From: Kangiellaceae bacterium
GTDB lineage: Bacteria; Pseudomonadota; Gammaproteobacteria; Enterobacterales; Kangiellaceae
DNA length: 19,782 nt
Assembly: GCA_030590405.1 (NCBI GenBank)
Contig: JAUUYO010000023.1
Span: forward strand, 1-19,782
Reading direction: 5' to 3'
The notes beneath the pieces were generated by a model, which was not told the origin of the DNA, did no database searches, and saw only the letters and a program-made list of their open reading frames with translations. This document shows, piece after piece, positions 7,414 through 14,985 of this stretch (positions are counted from its first letter, which is position 1; each line of letters begins with the position of its first letter). A program made the translations under genes and the position numbers.

Positions 7414-7426
7414 TCAATAGAGCTAA

Positions 7427-7459
7427 AAAAAGCTGCCAACGCCTAGTTTACGGCTTTTT
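7427..7459 (+). terminator. Possible terminator after the S41 gene
   Basis: An A-run plus GC (about 7427-7434) pairs with GGCTTTTTTA (about 7451-7460); the interior contains GCC/GGC pairs, and the T run follows directly. The loop is long, so it is weaker than the terminators of rpsT and pckA. Confidence 0.5.
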
Positions 7460-7466
7460 TATTTGT

Positions 7467-7472
7467 TAGAAT
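7467..7472 (+). promoter_or_regulatory. Possible pckA -10 box
   Basis: TAGAAT (7467-7472) followed by GCCGC lies 60 bases before the preferred pckA start. No convincing -35 is at the right distance (TAGTTT at 17 bases), so an activator may be needed; this is a weak call. Confidence 0.3.
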
Positions 7473-7531
7473 GCCGCTCAAATTTCATTCAAGTCAAAAA
7501 ATGACCGAAATACGACAAAATGGAGTCACAT

Positions 7532-9076
7532 GTGGACAATCAAGCTTTACAGCACATAAACCTTCCCAAGCATCAACTTATTGATCACGCAGTCGAGCGC
7601 AAAGAAGGCATTCTTGCTGCTAATGGCGCATTAAGTGTTATCACAGGTGCTCGAACCGGTCGCTCTCCAAATGATCGGTTTATTGTCAAAGAAGTATCAA
7701 CAGAAGCTGAAATCGACTGGGGAAATGTCAATCGCCCTATATCAGAGGACAAATTTAATGCCTTGTGGGACAAAGTAGAAAATTACCTGAATCAAAAAGA
7801 TGCATTTTATGTTTCTGAGCTGCATGTTGGCTCCGATCCAGCCCACTACTTAGCGGTCAACGTAAGAACAGAAACCGCCTGGCAAAATCTTTTTGGACAA
7901 AACTTATTTATCCGTCCCAAGAGCTTTAATCCTGCCAACAAAGAACAATGGCAAATCATGAACGCAGCGCACTTTGAATGTGACCCAGAGCGAGACGGCG
8001 TTAACAGTGATGCGACAGTTATGATCAACTTTGGCCAACGCAAAGTATTAATCGCAGGTATGCGTTATGCTGGCGAAATGAAAAAAGCCATGTTTTCAGT
8101 ACAAAATTTCTTATTACCCGCCAAGGATGTTTTGCCCATGCATTGCGCAGCTAATACCGATGGCAAAGGCGATGTCACCTTATTCTTTGGCTTATCCGGT
8201 ACCGGCAAAACAACTTTGTCGGCCGATCCTTCTCGTTATTTAATTGGTGATGATGAGCATGGTTGGGGGCTTGGTACGGTATTTAACATCGAAGGTGGCT
8301 GTTACGCCAAGACCATCGATTTATCACAAAAAAATGAACCTGTTATTTGGGACGCAATTAAAAAAGGTACCATTATTGAAAACGTTGTGCTTGATGATAA
8401 TGGCGTTGCAGATTATAGCGATACCACTCATAGCCAAAACGGTCGCGCGGGTTATCCAAGAGAACACATAGAACTTATGGTTGAGGAAAATCGTGCTGGT
8501 GAGCCAAGTGCGGTTATTTTCTTAACTTGCGATTTAACTGGAGTACTTCCTCCCGTTTCTATATTAACTAAAGAAGCTGCAGCTGATCACTTTTTAAGTG
8601 GTTATACCGCCAAAGTTGGCTCCACTGAAATAGGTTCAACCTCTGCCATTGAGTCCACTTTTTCAACCTGTTTTGGCGCACCATTCTTCCCTCGTCCAGC
8701 TAGCGTTTATGCAGAATTGCTGATGAAGCGTATCGTCGCCAACAATGCCAAAGTTTACCTGGTCAATACCGGCTGGACTGGCGGTACTTTTTCCAATGGC
8801 GGAAAACGATTCAGTATTCCCACTACTCGCGCAGTCATTACCGCTATTCAATCTGGCGCTTTGGCTGATTGTGAAACAGTTCATATTGATCAATTAAACC
8901 TTGATGTGCCTGTGTCAGTCGAAGGAATTGATAGTAATCTGCTTCAACCTAAAAAAACCTGGGCTGATGCCGATGCATATGATGTCGAAGCTAAAGCAGT
9001 TGCCAAATTGTTTGTTGAAAACTTTGCTAAGTTTGATGTATCTGATGAAATTAAAGCAGCAGGCCCAAAGGGTTAA
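7532..9076 (+). CDS. pckA: Phosphoenolpyruvate carboxykinase (ATP)
   Basis: Cytosolic gluconeogenic enzyme: oxaloacetate + ATP to PEP + CO2 + ADP. The ATP-type signatures are clear: TGARTGRSPNDRFIVKE near the start, P-loop GLSGTGKTT (220-228), GDDEHGWG (239-246), EGGCYAKTIDL after it and NTGWTGG toward the C-terminus. I prefer the GTG at 7532 (514 residues) because GGAG (7522-7525) stands six bases before it and the product then starts MDNQALQHINLPKHQL like short family members; the ATG at 7520, four codons upstream, lacks a ribosome site of its own. Terminators before and after suggest a single-gene transcript, as usual for pckA. Confidence 0.97.
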   Translation: MDNQALQHINLPKHQLIDHAVERKEGILAANGALSVITGARTGRSPNDRFIVKEVSTEAEIDWGNVNRPISEDKFNALWDKVENYLNQKDAFYVSELHVGSDPAHYLAVNVRTETAWQNLFGQNLFIRPKSFNPANKEQWQIMNAAHFECDPERDGVNSDATVMINFGQRKVLIAGMRYAGEMKKAMFSVQNFLLPAKDVLPMHCAANTDGKGDVTLFFGLSGTGKTTLSADPSRYLIGDDEHGWGLGTVFNIEGGCYAKTIDLSQKNEPVIWDAIKKGTIIENVVLDDNGVADYSDTTHSQNGRAGYPREHIELMVEENRAGEPSAVIFLTCDLTGVLPPVSILTKEAAADHFLSGYTAKVGSTEIGSTSAIESTFSTCFGAPFFPRPASVYAELLMKRIVANNAKVYLVNTGWTGGTFSNGGKRFSIPTTRAVITAIQSGALADCETVHIDQLNLDVPVSVEGIDSNLLQPKKTWADADAYDVEAKAVAKLFVENFAKFDVSDEIKAAGPKG

Positions 9077-9136
9077 AATTTATTTAATTACTTTGTTTAG
9101 GGGCTGCTGATTTTTCATAGTTCAACAGCTCCTAGT

Positions 9137-9162
9137 AAGGGAAACTTCTGTTTCCCTTTTTT
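9137..9162 (+). terminator. Intrinsic terminator after pckA
   Basis: AAGGGAAAC (9137-9145), loop TTCT, GTTTCCCTT (9150-9158), then a T run: a perfect 9-bp stem. It lies between pckA and the convergent HD-GYP gene. Confidence 0.9.
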
Positions 9163-9199
9163 ATTTCACGATGAAACAGCCGAACGACTAAAAAAGCAA

Positions 9200-10486
9200 T
9201 TATAAATACTTTGAAAAAGGCGAATCTTTCTCGACTTCAACGTTTTCACACCAGCGAGGGACATTAAATTTTTCATGACCCAGGTAGCGTCGAATATTAA
9301 TTCCATGCGCGTTGCTCACCAAAATCGACTTAATCTTATAGGGCTTACCATTGGAATGCATCTCCATCAAAGATAGATCGATGACTTTCTCATAACCGGT
9401 TTTTTTGTTTTCATCGGTAACAATCATCACTCGAGGTGACATGCTTTTCTTTGAATGTTTTTTCAATACGATGGCTAATTCACCGGTTACCATTTCGACC
9501 AAAGAGCCAACCGGGTATATCCCTAACCATTCCACAAAATGTTCAACCAGATCAGGATCGAATTTTTTCCCTTTACCATGATTTAATATCCTGAACGCAT
9601 GGGATGGTTCTCGCGCTTTATTGTAGGGACGATCACTGACAATCGCGTCATAAGCATCGATAATGGATACCAATTTTGCATAACGAGAAACCCGATCTTT
9701 GGGTATATGCCTGGGGTAACCTTTACCGTCTTCTCGTTCGTGATGAGAGAGAGCAACTTCCTTGACCACTTCACTTAATCCCTCAATTTTGGACAATAAC
9801 CGAAAACTTTCCTTGGGGTGACTCTTGATTATTTGGGTCTCATCTTTATCGAGTTTACCGACCTTATTGATGATTTTGTGTGGTATCATCGCTTTTCCGA
9901 TATCATGTAGCATTGCGCTCAACCCCAGAACTCGAACTTGCTCCTGGCTCATGCCCAACTCCAGCCCAAAGGCAATGGCGATTACCGAGACCCGCATGCT
10001 ATGTTCGGCTGTATAATGAATGCCGTTTTTATTGTTGATAGCCAATAACAATGCTTCGGGATATCGTTCAAGACTGTTAATACATTCCGCGACAGATTTT
10101 TCAACTCTCTGCAAATCAATGGGGTTGCCTTGCATCACCTGGCGCATCAGAATTTTGAGTGTTTTGGCAGATTCGTCAAAGCTCTTGAGGGCTTGGGGCA
10201 ACTCTTCCAGCAACTGCATATCAGCATGTTGGACTTCACCTTCGAGCTCGACCACGTCACCAGCTCCCATCAAATAGTTTTTATATTCTTCCTGAGTCTT
10301 AAAATCAACGGTAACTTCGCGGCACTCTTCACGCAATAACTCCAATTGCTGTTGATCTTCGATAGGAAATCCCTGGAAAAGAAACGGAGAATCTTTCCAG
10401 TCTTTATCGAGTTTTCCAACATACATGCCAATTTTGAGCTTTTCAACCCCCATTTTGACACGTTTAAGATAGGTATATTCGTTCAT
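9200..10486 (-). CDS. DUF3391 / HD-GYP domain protein, probable cyclic-di-GMP phosphodiesterase
   Basis: Predicted cytoplasmic phosphodiesterase of 428 residues. Residues about 10-135 match the DUF3391 module (VEKLKIGMYVGKLDKDW) common in front of HD-GYP domains. The HD-GYP core at about 150-325 keeps its key residues: H162, the HD pair H194-D195 with K198 (LHDIGK), H223, H248-H249 (HHERE), the GYP triad at 256-258 and D277 in IIDAYDA. The domain therefore looks catalytically competent for hydrolysis of c-di-GMP. The C-terminal about 100 residues form an unassigned extension (VGSLVEMVTGELAIV onward) also seen in DUF3391 proteins. No membrane segment or receiver domain is visible. ATG 10486 has a poor ribosome site; an in-frame ATG at 10453 is the alternative. 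It has its own promoter. Confidence 0.92.
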   Translation of the reverse strand: MNEYTYLKRVKMGVEKLKIGMYVGKLDKDWKDSPFLFQGFPIEDQQQLELLREECREVTVDFKTQEEYKNYLMGAGDVVELEGEVQHADMQLLEELPQALKSFDESAKTLKILMRQVMQGNPIDLQRVEKSVAECINSLERYPEALLLAINNKNGIHYTAEHSMRVSVIAIAFGLELGMSQEQVRVLGLSAMLHDIGKAMIPHKIINKVGKLDKDETQIIKSHPKESFRLLSKIEGLSEVVKEVALSHHEREDGKGYPRHIPKDRVSRYAKLVSIIDAYDAIVSDRPYNKAREPSHAFRILNHGKGKKFDPDLVEHFVEWLGIYPVGSLVEMVTGELAIVLKKHSKKSMSPRVMIVTDENKKTGYEKVIDLSLMEMHSNGKPYKIKSILVSNAHGINIRRYLGHEKFNVPRWCENVEVEKDSPFSKYL

Positions 10487-10540
10487 ATTTATTGAGTAGT
10501 CCAGCAGCCATTATCGGTTGTTTTTTGTCCACCTGAACAA

Positions 10541-10568
10541 ATTTTACTCAATTGTTCGACAAAGTCAA
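10541..10568 (-). promoter_or_regulatory. Promoter of the HD-GYP gene
   Basis: Minus strand TTGACT (10563-10568), 16-base spacer, TAAAAT (10541-10546); each box matches consensus at five of six positions. Transcription would start about 50 bases before the ATG at 10486. The -35 lies just behind the ppiC stop, so the gene can be expressed separately from ppiC. Confidence 0.6.
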
Positions 10569-10583
10569 TCGAAATAGCCGAGC

Positions 10584-10862
10584 TTATGCTCGTTCGGTGA
10601 CTTCCAACAGATGATAACCAAATTGAGTTTTTACCGGACCATGAACTACACCGACTTCACCATTAAAACAAACTTGGTCAAATTCTGGGACCATCGCGCC
10701 AGGGCCAAATGAACCAAGATCGCCGCCGCTACTTCCTGATGGACAAGATGAATGTTGCTTAGCAACTTCCGCGAAATCTGTGCCGCCGTTAATTTGCTCT
10801 TTCAGTTCGTTACACTTTTCTTCACTGTCGACTAAGATGTGTCTTGCGGTTGCAGTAGCCAT
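10584..10862 (-). CDS. ppiC: PpiC, parvulin-type peptidyl-prolyl cis-trans isomerase
   Basis: Small cytoplasmic single-domain parvulin of 92 residues (E. coli PpiC 93). Family motifs are TARHILVDSEE at the start, DFAEVAKQHSSCPSG, GGDLGSFGPGAMVPEFD and the C-terminal TQFGYHLLEV. It catalyses proline peptide-bond isomerisation in protein folding; having no signal peptide it should stay in the cytoplasm. ATG 10862 is preferred over the in-frame ATG at 10874 because GGAGAA is placed six bases before it and the protein then starts MATATARHILV. It is 49 bases downstream of the PLP enzyme gene on the same strand and may share its transcript. Confidence 0.95.
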   Translation of the reverse strand: MATATARHILVDSEEKCNELKEQINGGTDFAEVAKQHSSCPSGSSGGDLGSFGPGAMVPEFDQVCFNGEVGVVHGPVKTQFGYHLLEVTERA

Positions 10863-10911
10863 TTGTTTCTCCAATTGCTTTGCTTAAGTAAGTTTGACGA
10901 TATTATAACCC

Positions 10912-11886
10912 TTATCCTTTATAGTTAAAATTCAATGTCGCCATATAATCGCGAAAACGGTCAAAATCAATATTCCCACCAGATAAAATCACCCCGACTT
11001 TTTTACCTTTCATTAAGGCTCTTTCTTTGGTTAACCCGGCGAGAGATATAGCCCCCGCTCCTTCGGCTAAATTATGGGTCGCTTGGTAATACTGATACAT
11101 TGCTGAAATGATTTGCTGTTCGCTAACCGAAACGATCCTTTCAGCCCCCTTCAGAATCATCTCGAAAGCCTCTTCCATTGGTTCACTCGTCGCTACCCCG
11201 TCAGCCAGGGTATTCGCGCTATCTGTATTAATAATTTTGCCCGCTTCAAATGATAAGGCAAAGGTGGGAGCGTCCTCAGCAACCACCCCGACGATTTTTG
11301 TTTTAAGGCCTAACAGGTCGCGTGTTTTGATCAGCCCACATATCCCGGAGCCCATTCCTACTGGCACATAAACCGTGTCTAGATCTCTTACCGCCGATAA
11401 AAACTCCAATGCGTAAGTTGCAACTCCAATCACCAAATCACGGCAAAATGGCGGAATTGGCATATATCCGTATTTTGCTTGTAACTTCAGGCTGTGCATT
11501 CTTGCCGCCTGAAAATCCTTTCCATAAATAATCAAATCGGCACCAAAGGCTTTTATTGCCCGATTTTGATCCTCACTATTATTCTCTGGTACAACGATGG
11601 TAATTGGCATTCCAGCACGTTTACCCGAAAAAGACAGGCTTTGTCCGTGATTGCCTCTGGTCGCAGAAATAAGGCCCGTCGGTGGATTGGCAGAGCCTTG
11701 TAGCCTATTCATTAGATAAACACCGCCGCGCACTTTAAAAGCGGTGGTAGGCGTATGATTTTCATGTTTTACCCAAACGTCGCACTCGAGAGGTTGACAG
11801 AGTTGCGCCCAATTATTTTGCAGCGTGGGTTGCACCACTCGGTGAACGATCTCAGCGGCTTGCTCAAGTTCTTTGAGATTAAACAA
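10912..11886 (-). CDS. Threonine dehydratase-like PLP enzyme (fold type II)
   Basis: Predicted cytoplasmic PLP-dependent ammonia-lyase of 324 residues, the catalytic-domain-only size (no C-terminal ACT regulatory domain). Schiff-base lysine K51 lies in HTPTTAFKVRGG, followed by TRGNHGQS (cofactor ring contact) and the C-terminal LSGGNID. The phosphate-binding glycine loop reads PVGMGSGICG, where serine/threonine dehydratases usually have GGGGL(I/A)xG, a pattern I associate with a Pseudomonas-type branch annotated as threonine dehydratase. Deamination of L-threonine or L-serine is therefore likely, but the substrate is not fixed by sequence; hydroxyaspartate-type lyases are alternatives. The start is TTG at 11886 with GGAG about eight bases upstream. 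ppiC follows on the same strand. Confidence 0.82.
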   Translation of the reverse strand: MFNLKELEQAAEIVHRVVQPTLQNNWAQLCQPLECDVWVKHENHTPTTAFKVRGGVYLMNRLQGSANPPTGLISATRGNHGQSLSFSGKRAGMPITIVVPENNSEDQNRAIKAFGADLIIYGKDFQAARMHSLKLQAKYGYMPIPPFCRDLVIGVATYALEFLSAVRDLDTVYVPVGMGSGICGLIKTRDLLGLKTKIVGVVAEDAPTFALSFEAGKIINTDSANTLADGVATSEPMEEAFEMILKGAERIVSVSEQQIISAMYQYYQATHNLAEGAGAISLAGLTKERALMKGKKVGVILSGGNIDFDRFRDYMATLNFNYKG

Positions 11887-11971
11887 TTTACTGGCTCCAT
11901 TTTTAAAATGATTATTTAGTCAAATGCGATCTGGACTTCACTCGCAACTTATCGAATAATTAGCAATATCA

Positions 11972-11977
11972 TATACT
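11972..11977 (+). promoter_or_regulatory. Possible yacG -10 box
   Basis: TATACT at 11972-11977 lies 25 bases before the yacG ATG; the -35 at 17 bases (TTATCG) is poor. Low confidence. Confidence 0.3.
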
Positions 11978-12002
11978 CTAATCTTAGCAAAGAAGTCACC
12001 CC

Positions 12003-12191
12003 ATGAACAAAGATCTCATCATTCCCTGCCCCACCTGTAAAAAAAGTCAACGTTGGGCTGACTGTGGCGATCACAAACCCTTTTGTTCAAAACGCTGCCA
12101 GCTGATTGATCTTGGCGAGTGGGCCAGTGAAGGACACGCGATTGCTGGTGAGTCGGTATTACTGCCAGAAGATAATGCACTTCAAGATTAA
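12003..12191 (+). CDS. yacG: YacG, zinc-binding DNA gyrase inhibitor
   Basis: Small zinc-finger protein of 62 residues (E. coli 65) that binds GyrB and inhibits DNA binding by gyrase. The four cysteine zinc ligands are seen as CPTC (9-12) and CSKRC (28-32), followed by the family stretch LIDLGEWASEG. In many gammaproteobacteria yacG follows coaE and pilD; here it is alone, convergent with recJ, their stop codons overlapping within 12188-12191. The ribosome site is a modest AAAGAAG ahead of the ATG. Confidence 0.93.
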   Translation: MNKDLIIPCPTCKKSQRWADCGDHKPFCSKRCQLIDLGEWASEGHAIAGESVLLPEDNALQD

Positions 12192-13984
12192 TAAGACTGC
12201 TTGGTGATTTGCTCAATGATCAGTTGCAATGATTGCTCACCGCGAAATTCATTAATATCCAGTTTATACACGATATGAATTGAATCATCCGGTTGAAGGG
12301 TTAACCCTTCCTCAAAGAAAAAATGGATCCCATCAATCATTAAGTCCCCTTTTTTCAATACCAGTTTTAAATGCTTTTCGCCAACGATCCGCTGACTAAT
12401 CACATTAAATTGATCATCGAATAAAGGCTCTGGAAATCCTTGCCCCCAGGGACCGGCGGCTCTTAGTTGACGAGCAAAGTCCATGGTCATGTATTGCTCA
12501 GATAAATCTGCATCGGTCATTATTTCATCGGAAATATTCTCTCCGGCCAGCAACTCGTCGGTACATTGATGAAACTCTTCGGCAAATAGTTGAAAATCTT
12601 TTTCCGCCAACGACAAACCGGCAGCCATCGCATGTCCTCCAAATTTTTCGATAAGCGCAGGATGGCGACTATCAACCAAAGCCAATACATCACGAATATG
12701 CACGCCAGGAACGGAACGCGCAGAACCTTTAATCATTGGCAGCTCTCCGCTCTCGTCTTTGGCAAAAACAATGACTGGGCGATTGATTTTCTCTTTGACT
12801 CTGGAGGCCAAAATGCCGATTACCCCCTGATGCCATTTGGGATCATATAAACATAAGGTGGTGGGTCTTTTTTCATCCTGACTTGTTTTTTCATCCTGAC
12901 TTGTTTTTTCATTATGAGAAAAATATTCCGCTAAATCCTGATTTGCCTGCAGCAACATATCTTGTTCGATATTTCTTCGTTCACGATTAAGAGTATCTAA
13001 CTGGGCAGCAATTCGAGTCGCTTCACTTTGTGAATTAGCCAATAAACAATTAATTCCAATCGACATATCCTGCAACCGACCAGCGGCATTCAAACGCGGT
13101 CCAAGCGCAAAACCTAAGTCTGATGCCTGACATTTTTGCGGCTGCTTTTTAGCCACCTCTAATAACGCTTTAATTCCAAAACAAGCGCGACCACTTCGGA
13201 TCCGGCGAAGCCCTTGCTCAACTAAGATTCGATTGTTTTTATCCAGCACTACCACATCCGCCACGGTCCCCAGAGCAACCAAATCCAGCAGCTCGGCAAG
13301 ATTAGGCTCGCTGATCCCCTGCTGCTCAAACCAGCCTTCAGAGCGCATTAAGCTGCGTAAACTGAGCATTAAATAAAATGCCACCCCAACACCAGCCAAA
13401 TTTTTACTGGCAAAATCATCCTCTGGTTGGTTCGGGTTGACGATAACTAACGCATCCGGTAAAGTTTCAGCGGCCAGATGGTGATCGGTAATAATCACCG
13501 GAATATTAAGCTCATTAGCCTTTGCCACACCTTGGTGATTAGCAATGCCATTATCCACAGTGATGATCAGATCCGGCTTTTGCATAGCCGCTTCTTCCAC
13601 CAGTTTGACAGAAAGTCCATAGCCAAACTTAAATCGGTCGGGCACTAAAAAATTAACCTGTTTAGCCCCCATCGATGTGAGAGCCTTGACCATCAAGGTC
13701 GAACTGGTCGCACCGTCGGCATCAAAATCGCCGATAATTAATATTCGTTGCTCATCTCTTATTGCTTGTAAAATAATCTGGCTGGCTTTATCGGCATTGA
13801 ATAGCTTACTGGGCGGAATTAATCCCGTTAAACTATAATCAAGCTCTGATTTTGACTGGATCCCTCTTGCCAAAAATATTTGGCGTAATTTTTCGGGGTA
13901 ATCTTTTAACCCATCGACAACCGTCGATTCATTGCCCTCCTCAAAATTAACTGGAGTTCGATGACTAATGCTTTTTTTAATCAA
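12188..13984 (-). CDS. recJ: RecJ, single-strand-specific 5'-3' exonuclease
   Basis: DHH-family nuclease of the RecFOR recombination pathway and of mismatch and base-excision repair; acts on 5' ssDNA ends with Mn/Mg. 598 residues (E. coli 577). Motifs in order: DFDADG (86-91), TVDNG (142-146), DHH (167-169), ALGTVADVV, GPRLNAAGRL, then DHHA1 with GGHAMAAGL and the C-terminal OB-type domain. A short insert EKTSQDEKTSQDEKR near residues 359-373, between catalytic core and DHHA1, comes from an 18-bp tandem repeat. The start is TTG 13984 with AAGGA eight bases upstream. It is the last gene of an operon with the RpfE-like and amidohydrolase genes (29-base gap). Confidence 0.97.
   Translation of the reverse strand: MIKKSISHRTPVNFEEGNESTVVDGLKDYPEKLRQIFLARGIQSKSELDYSLTGLIPPSKLFNADKASQIILQAIRDEQRILIIGDFDADGATSSTLMVKALTSMGAKQVNFLVPDRFKFGYGLSVKLVEEAAMQKPDLIITVDNGIANHQGVAKANELNIPVIITDHHLAAETLPDALVIVNPNQPEDDFASKNLAGVGVAFYLMLSLRSLMRSEGWFEQQGISEPNLAELLDLVALGTVADVVVLDKNNRILVEQGLRRIRSGRACFGIKALLEVAKKQPQKCQASDLGFALGPRLNAAGRLQDMSIGINCLLANSQSEATRIAAQLDTLNRERRNIEQDMLLQANQDLAEYFSHNEKTSQDEKTSQDEKRPTTLCLYDPKWHQGVIGILASRVKEKINRPVIVFAKDESGELPMIKGSARSVPGVHIRDVLALVDSRHPALIEKFGGHAMAAGLSLAEKDFQLFAEEFHQCTDELLAGENISDEIMTDADLSEQYMTMDFARQLRAAGPWGQGFPEPLFDDQFNVISQRIVGEKHLKLVLKKGDLMIDGIHFFFEEGLTLQPDDSIHIVYKLDINEFRGEQSLQLIIEQITKQSY
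12868..12909. repeat. 18-bp tandem repeat inside recJ
   Basis: TTTTTTCATCCTGACTTG occurs at 12868-12885 and 12886-12903, followed by a partial third copy (TTTTTTCAT). The unit equals six codons (EKTSQD), so copy-number change keeps the frame. It also holds three T6 runs, which are prone to slippage. Confidence 0.9.
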
Positions 13985-14013
13985 CAGATATATCCTTTAT
14001 TTATGGTGTTCAC

Positions 14014-14979
14014 CTATTTGAAAATACTTTTAAATTTTTGCCACAGAGTTTTTGTTTTTGAAACTTCAAGCACTTTATCTTGCGTTATTAAACGAACAAC
14101 ATCGTATCGCCCCTCAGAGTTCTCAATACTGTCTTTTACTAGTTGACTGAAATCAGTCAACTCATTGTTTGACATAGCCAAAACAACATTGTTTAAATAT
14201 TCATCATTATTTTTCGAGACAATTCTCTGGAAGTTTTCTAACGACTCAAACTTGATACCACTTTTTTGGCAAAATAACTCTATTAGACCATCTGATGAAA
14301 ATACCTGTAGCGACTTATCCTCTAACCTCTCAAAAGGTAGGAATGCTTTATGCCTCGTATCTCCCCAAAAATGGACGTTCACAATCATTTCTGCGGGAAC
14401 TGAAGTGAGTCCTTGATAGTCCATCATTTGTTTGATCAACATTTGAATTTCGGTGGCGAGTTTATCCCAGTAAACCCCATCTTTCCCGGAATAAGCAAAA
14501 CCAAATCGATCTTTGCCAATATCTTCCTCAAAAGAAGATTGAGTTAACTCGATTGCCTTTTTATTGGTATACAGCCATTGATGGTTATCCAGTAAATAGA
14601 AACATTCATCATCCCCCATTAACTGCTGATTAATCTGAGCGATGATTCTAATCACTTCTTCTTTACTAAATTCCAGTTGTGATTGGCCCCATAAATAAGC
14701 GCCACGATGAGTCATTTGCATCATCACCGGATCGCAGCAGACGACGGTTTGAATATCATCCGAAATATCAAATTGCAGCGCTCTTAATTTATTCCAGGGA
14801 AGATTCTTTTCAACAAAGCCAATCTGTTGGCAAAATTCCTGTTGCCAACCCTTTGGCAGAACATCGATGATAAATTGCTCTTGATACTTAACCATCGAAT
14901 CATTGGACAATAGTTGCGCACAGGACAGCTCTGGAAAATAAAAACTAATGCTTGATTTTAAACTTTGCTCGACTGGCAT
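14014..14979 (-). CDS. RpfE-like (COG4255-type) protein of unknown function
   Basis: A 321-residue soluble protein without signal peptide or membrane segment. I recognise a resemblance to RpfE-type proteins, named from the rpf cluster of Xanthomonas and sometimes labelled phosphoglycerate-mutase-like without proof: in particular CCDPVMMQMTHRGAYLWG, like the ADPV...L pattern of that family, and the VHFWGDTRHKAFLPF stretch, where many members have a conserved FWGGG-like patch. In several proteobacteria such genes lie beside recJ, and here it directly precedes recJ. It starts six bases behind the amidohydrolase gene, so the three genes are very probably cotranscribed. Function is unknown; the family assignment is from memory of motifs and context. 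The ribosome site (GAG at about ten bases) is weak, suggesting coupling to upstream translation. Confidence 0.6.
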   Translation of the reverse strand: MPVEQSLKSSISFYFPELSCAQLLSNDSMVKYQEQFIIDVLPKGWQQEFCQQIGFVEKNLPWNKLRALQFDISDDIQTVVCCDPVMMQMTHRGAYLWGQSQLEFSKEEVIRIIAQINQQLMGDDECFYLLDNHQWLYTNKKAIELTQSSFEEDIGKDRFGFAYSGKDGVYWDKLATEIQMLIKQMMDYQGLTSVPAEMIVNVHFWGDTRHKAFLPFERLEDKSLQVFSSDGLIELFCQKSGIKFESLENFQRIVSKNNDEYLNNVVLAMSNNELTDFSQLVKDSIENSEGRYDVVRLITQDKVLEVSKTKTLWQKFKSIFK

Positions 14980-14985
14980 AATGAA

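Noticed and set aside
7501..7503. ATG at 7501 as a pckA start
   Set aside because: It is out of frame with pckA (19 bases from the in-frame ATG) and its own frame shows no PckA features.
9200..14979. A diffusible-signal (rpf) quorum system formed by the HD-GYP and RpfE-like genes
   Set aside because: The HD-GYP protein lacks an RpfG receiver domain, no RpfC sensor or RpfF synthase is present, and the genes are in separate transcripts.
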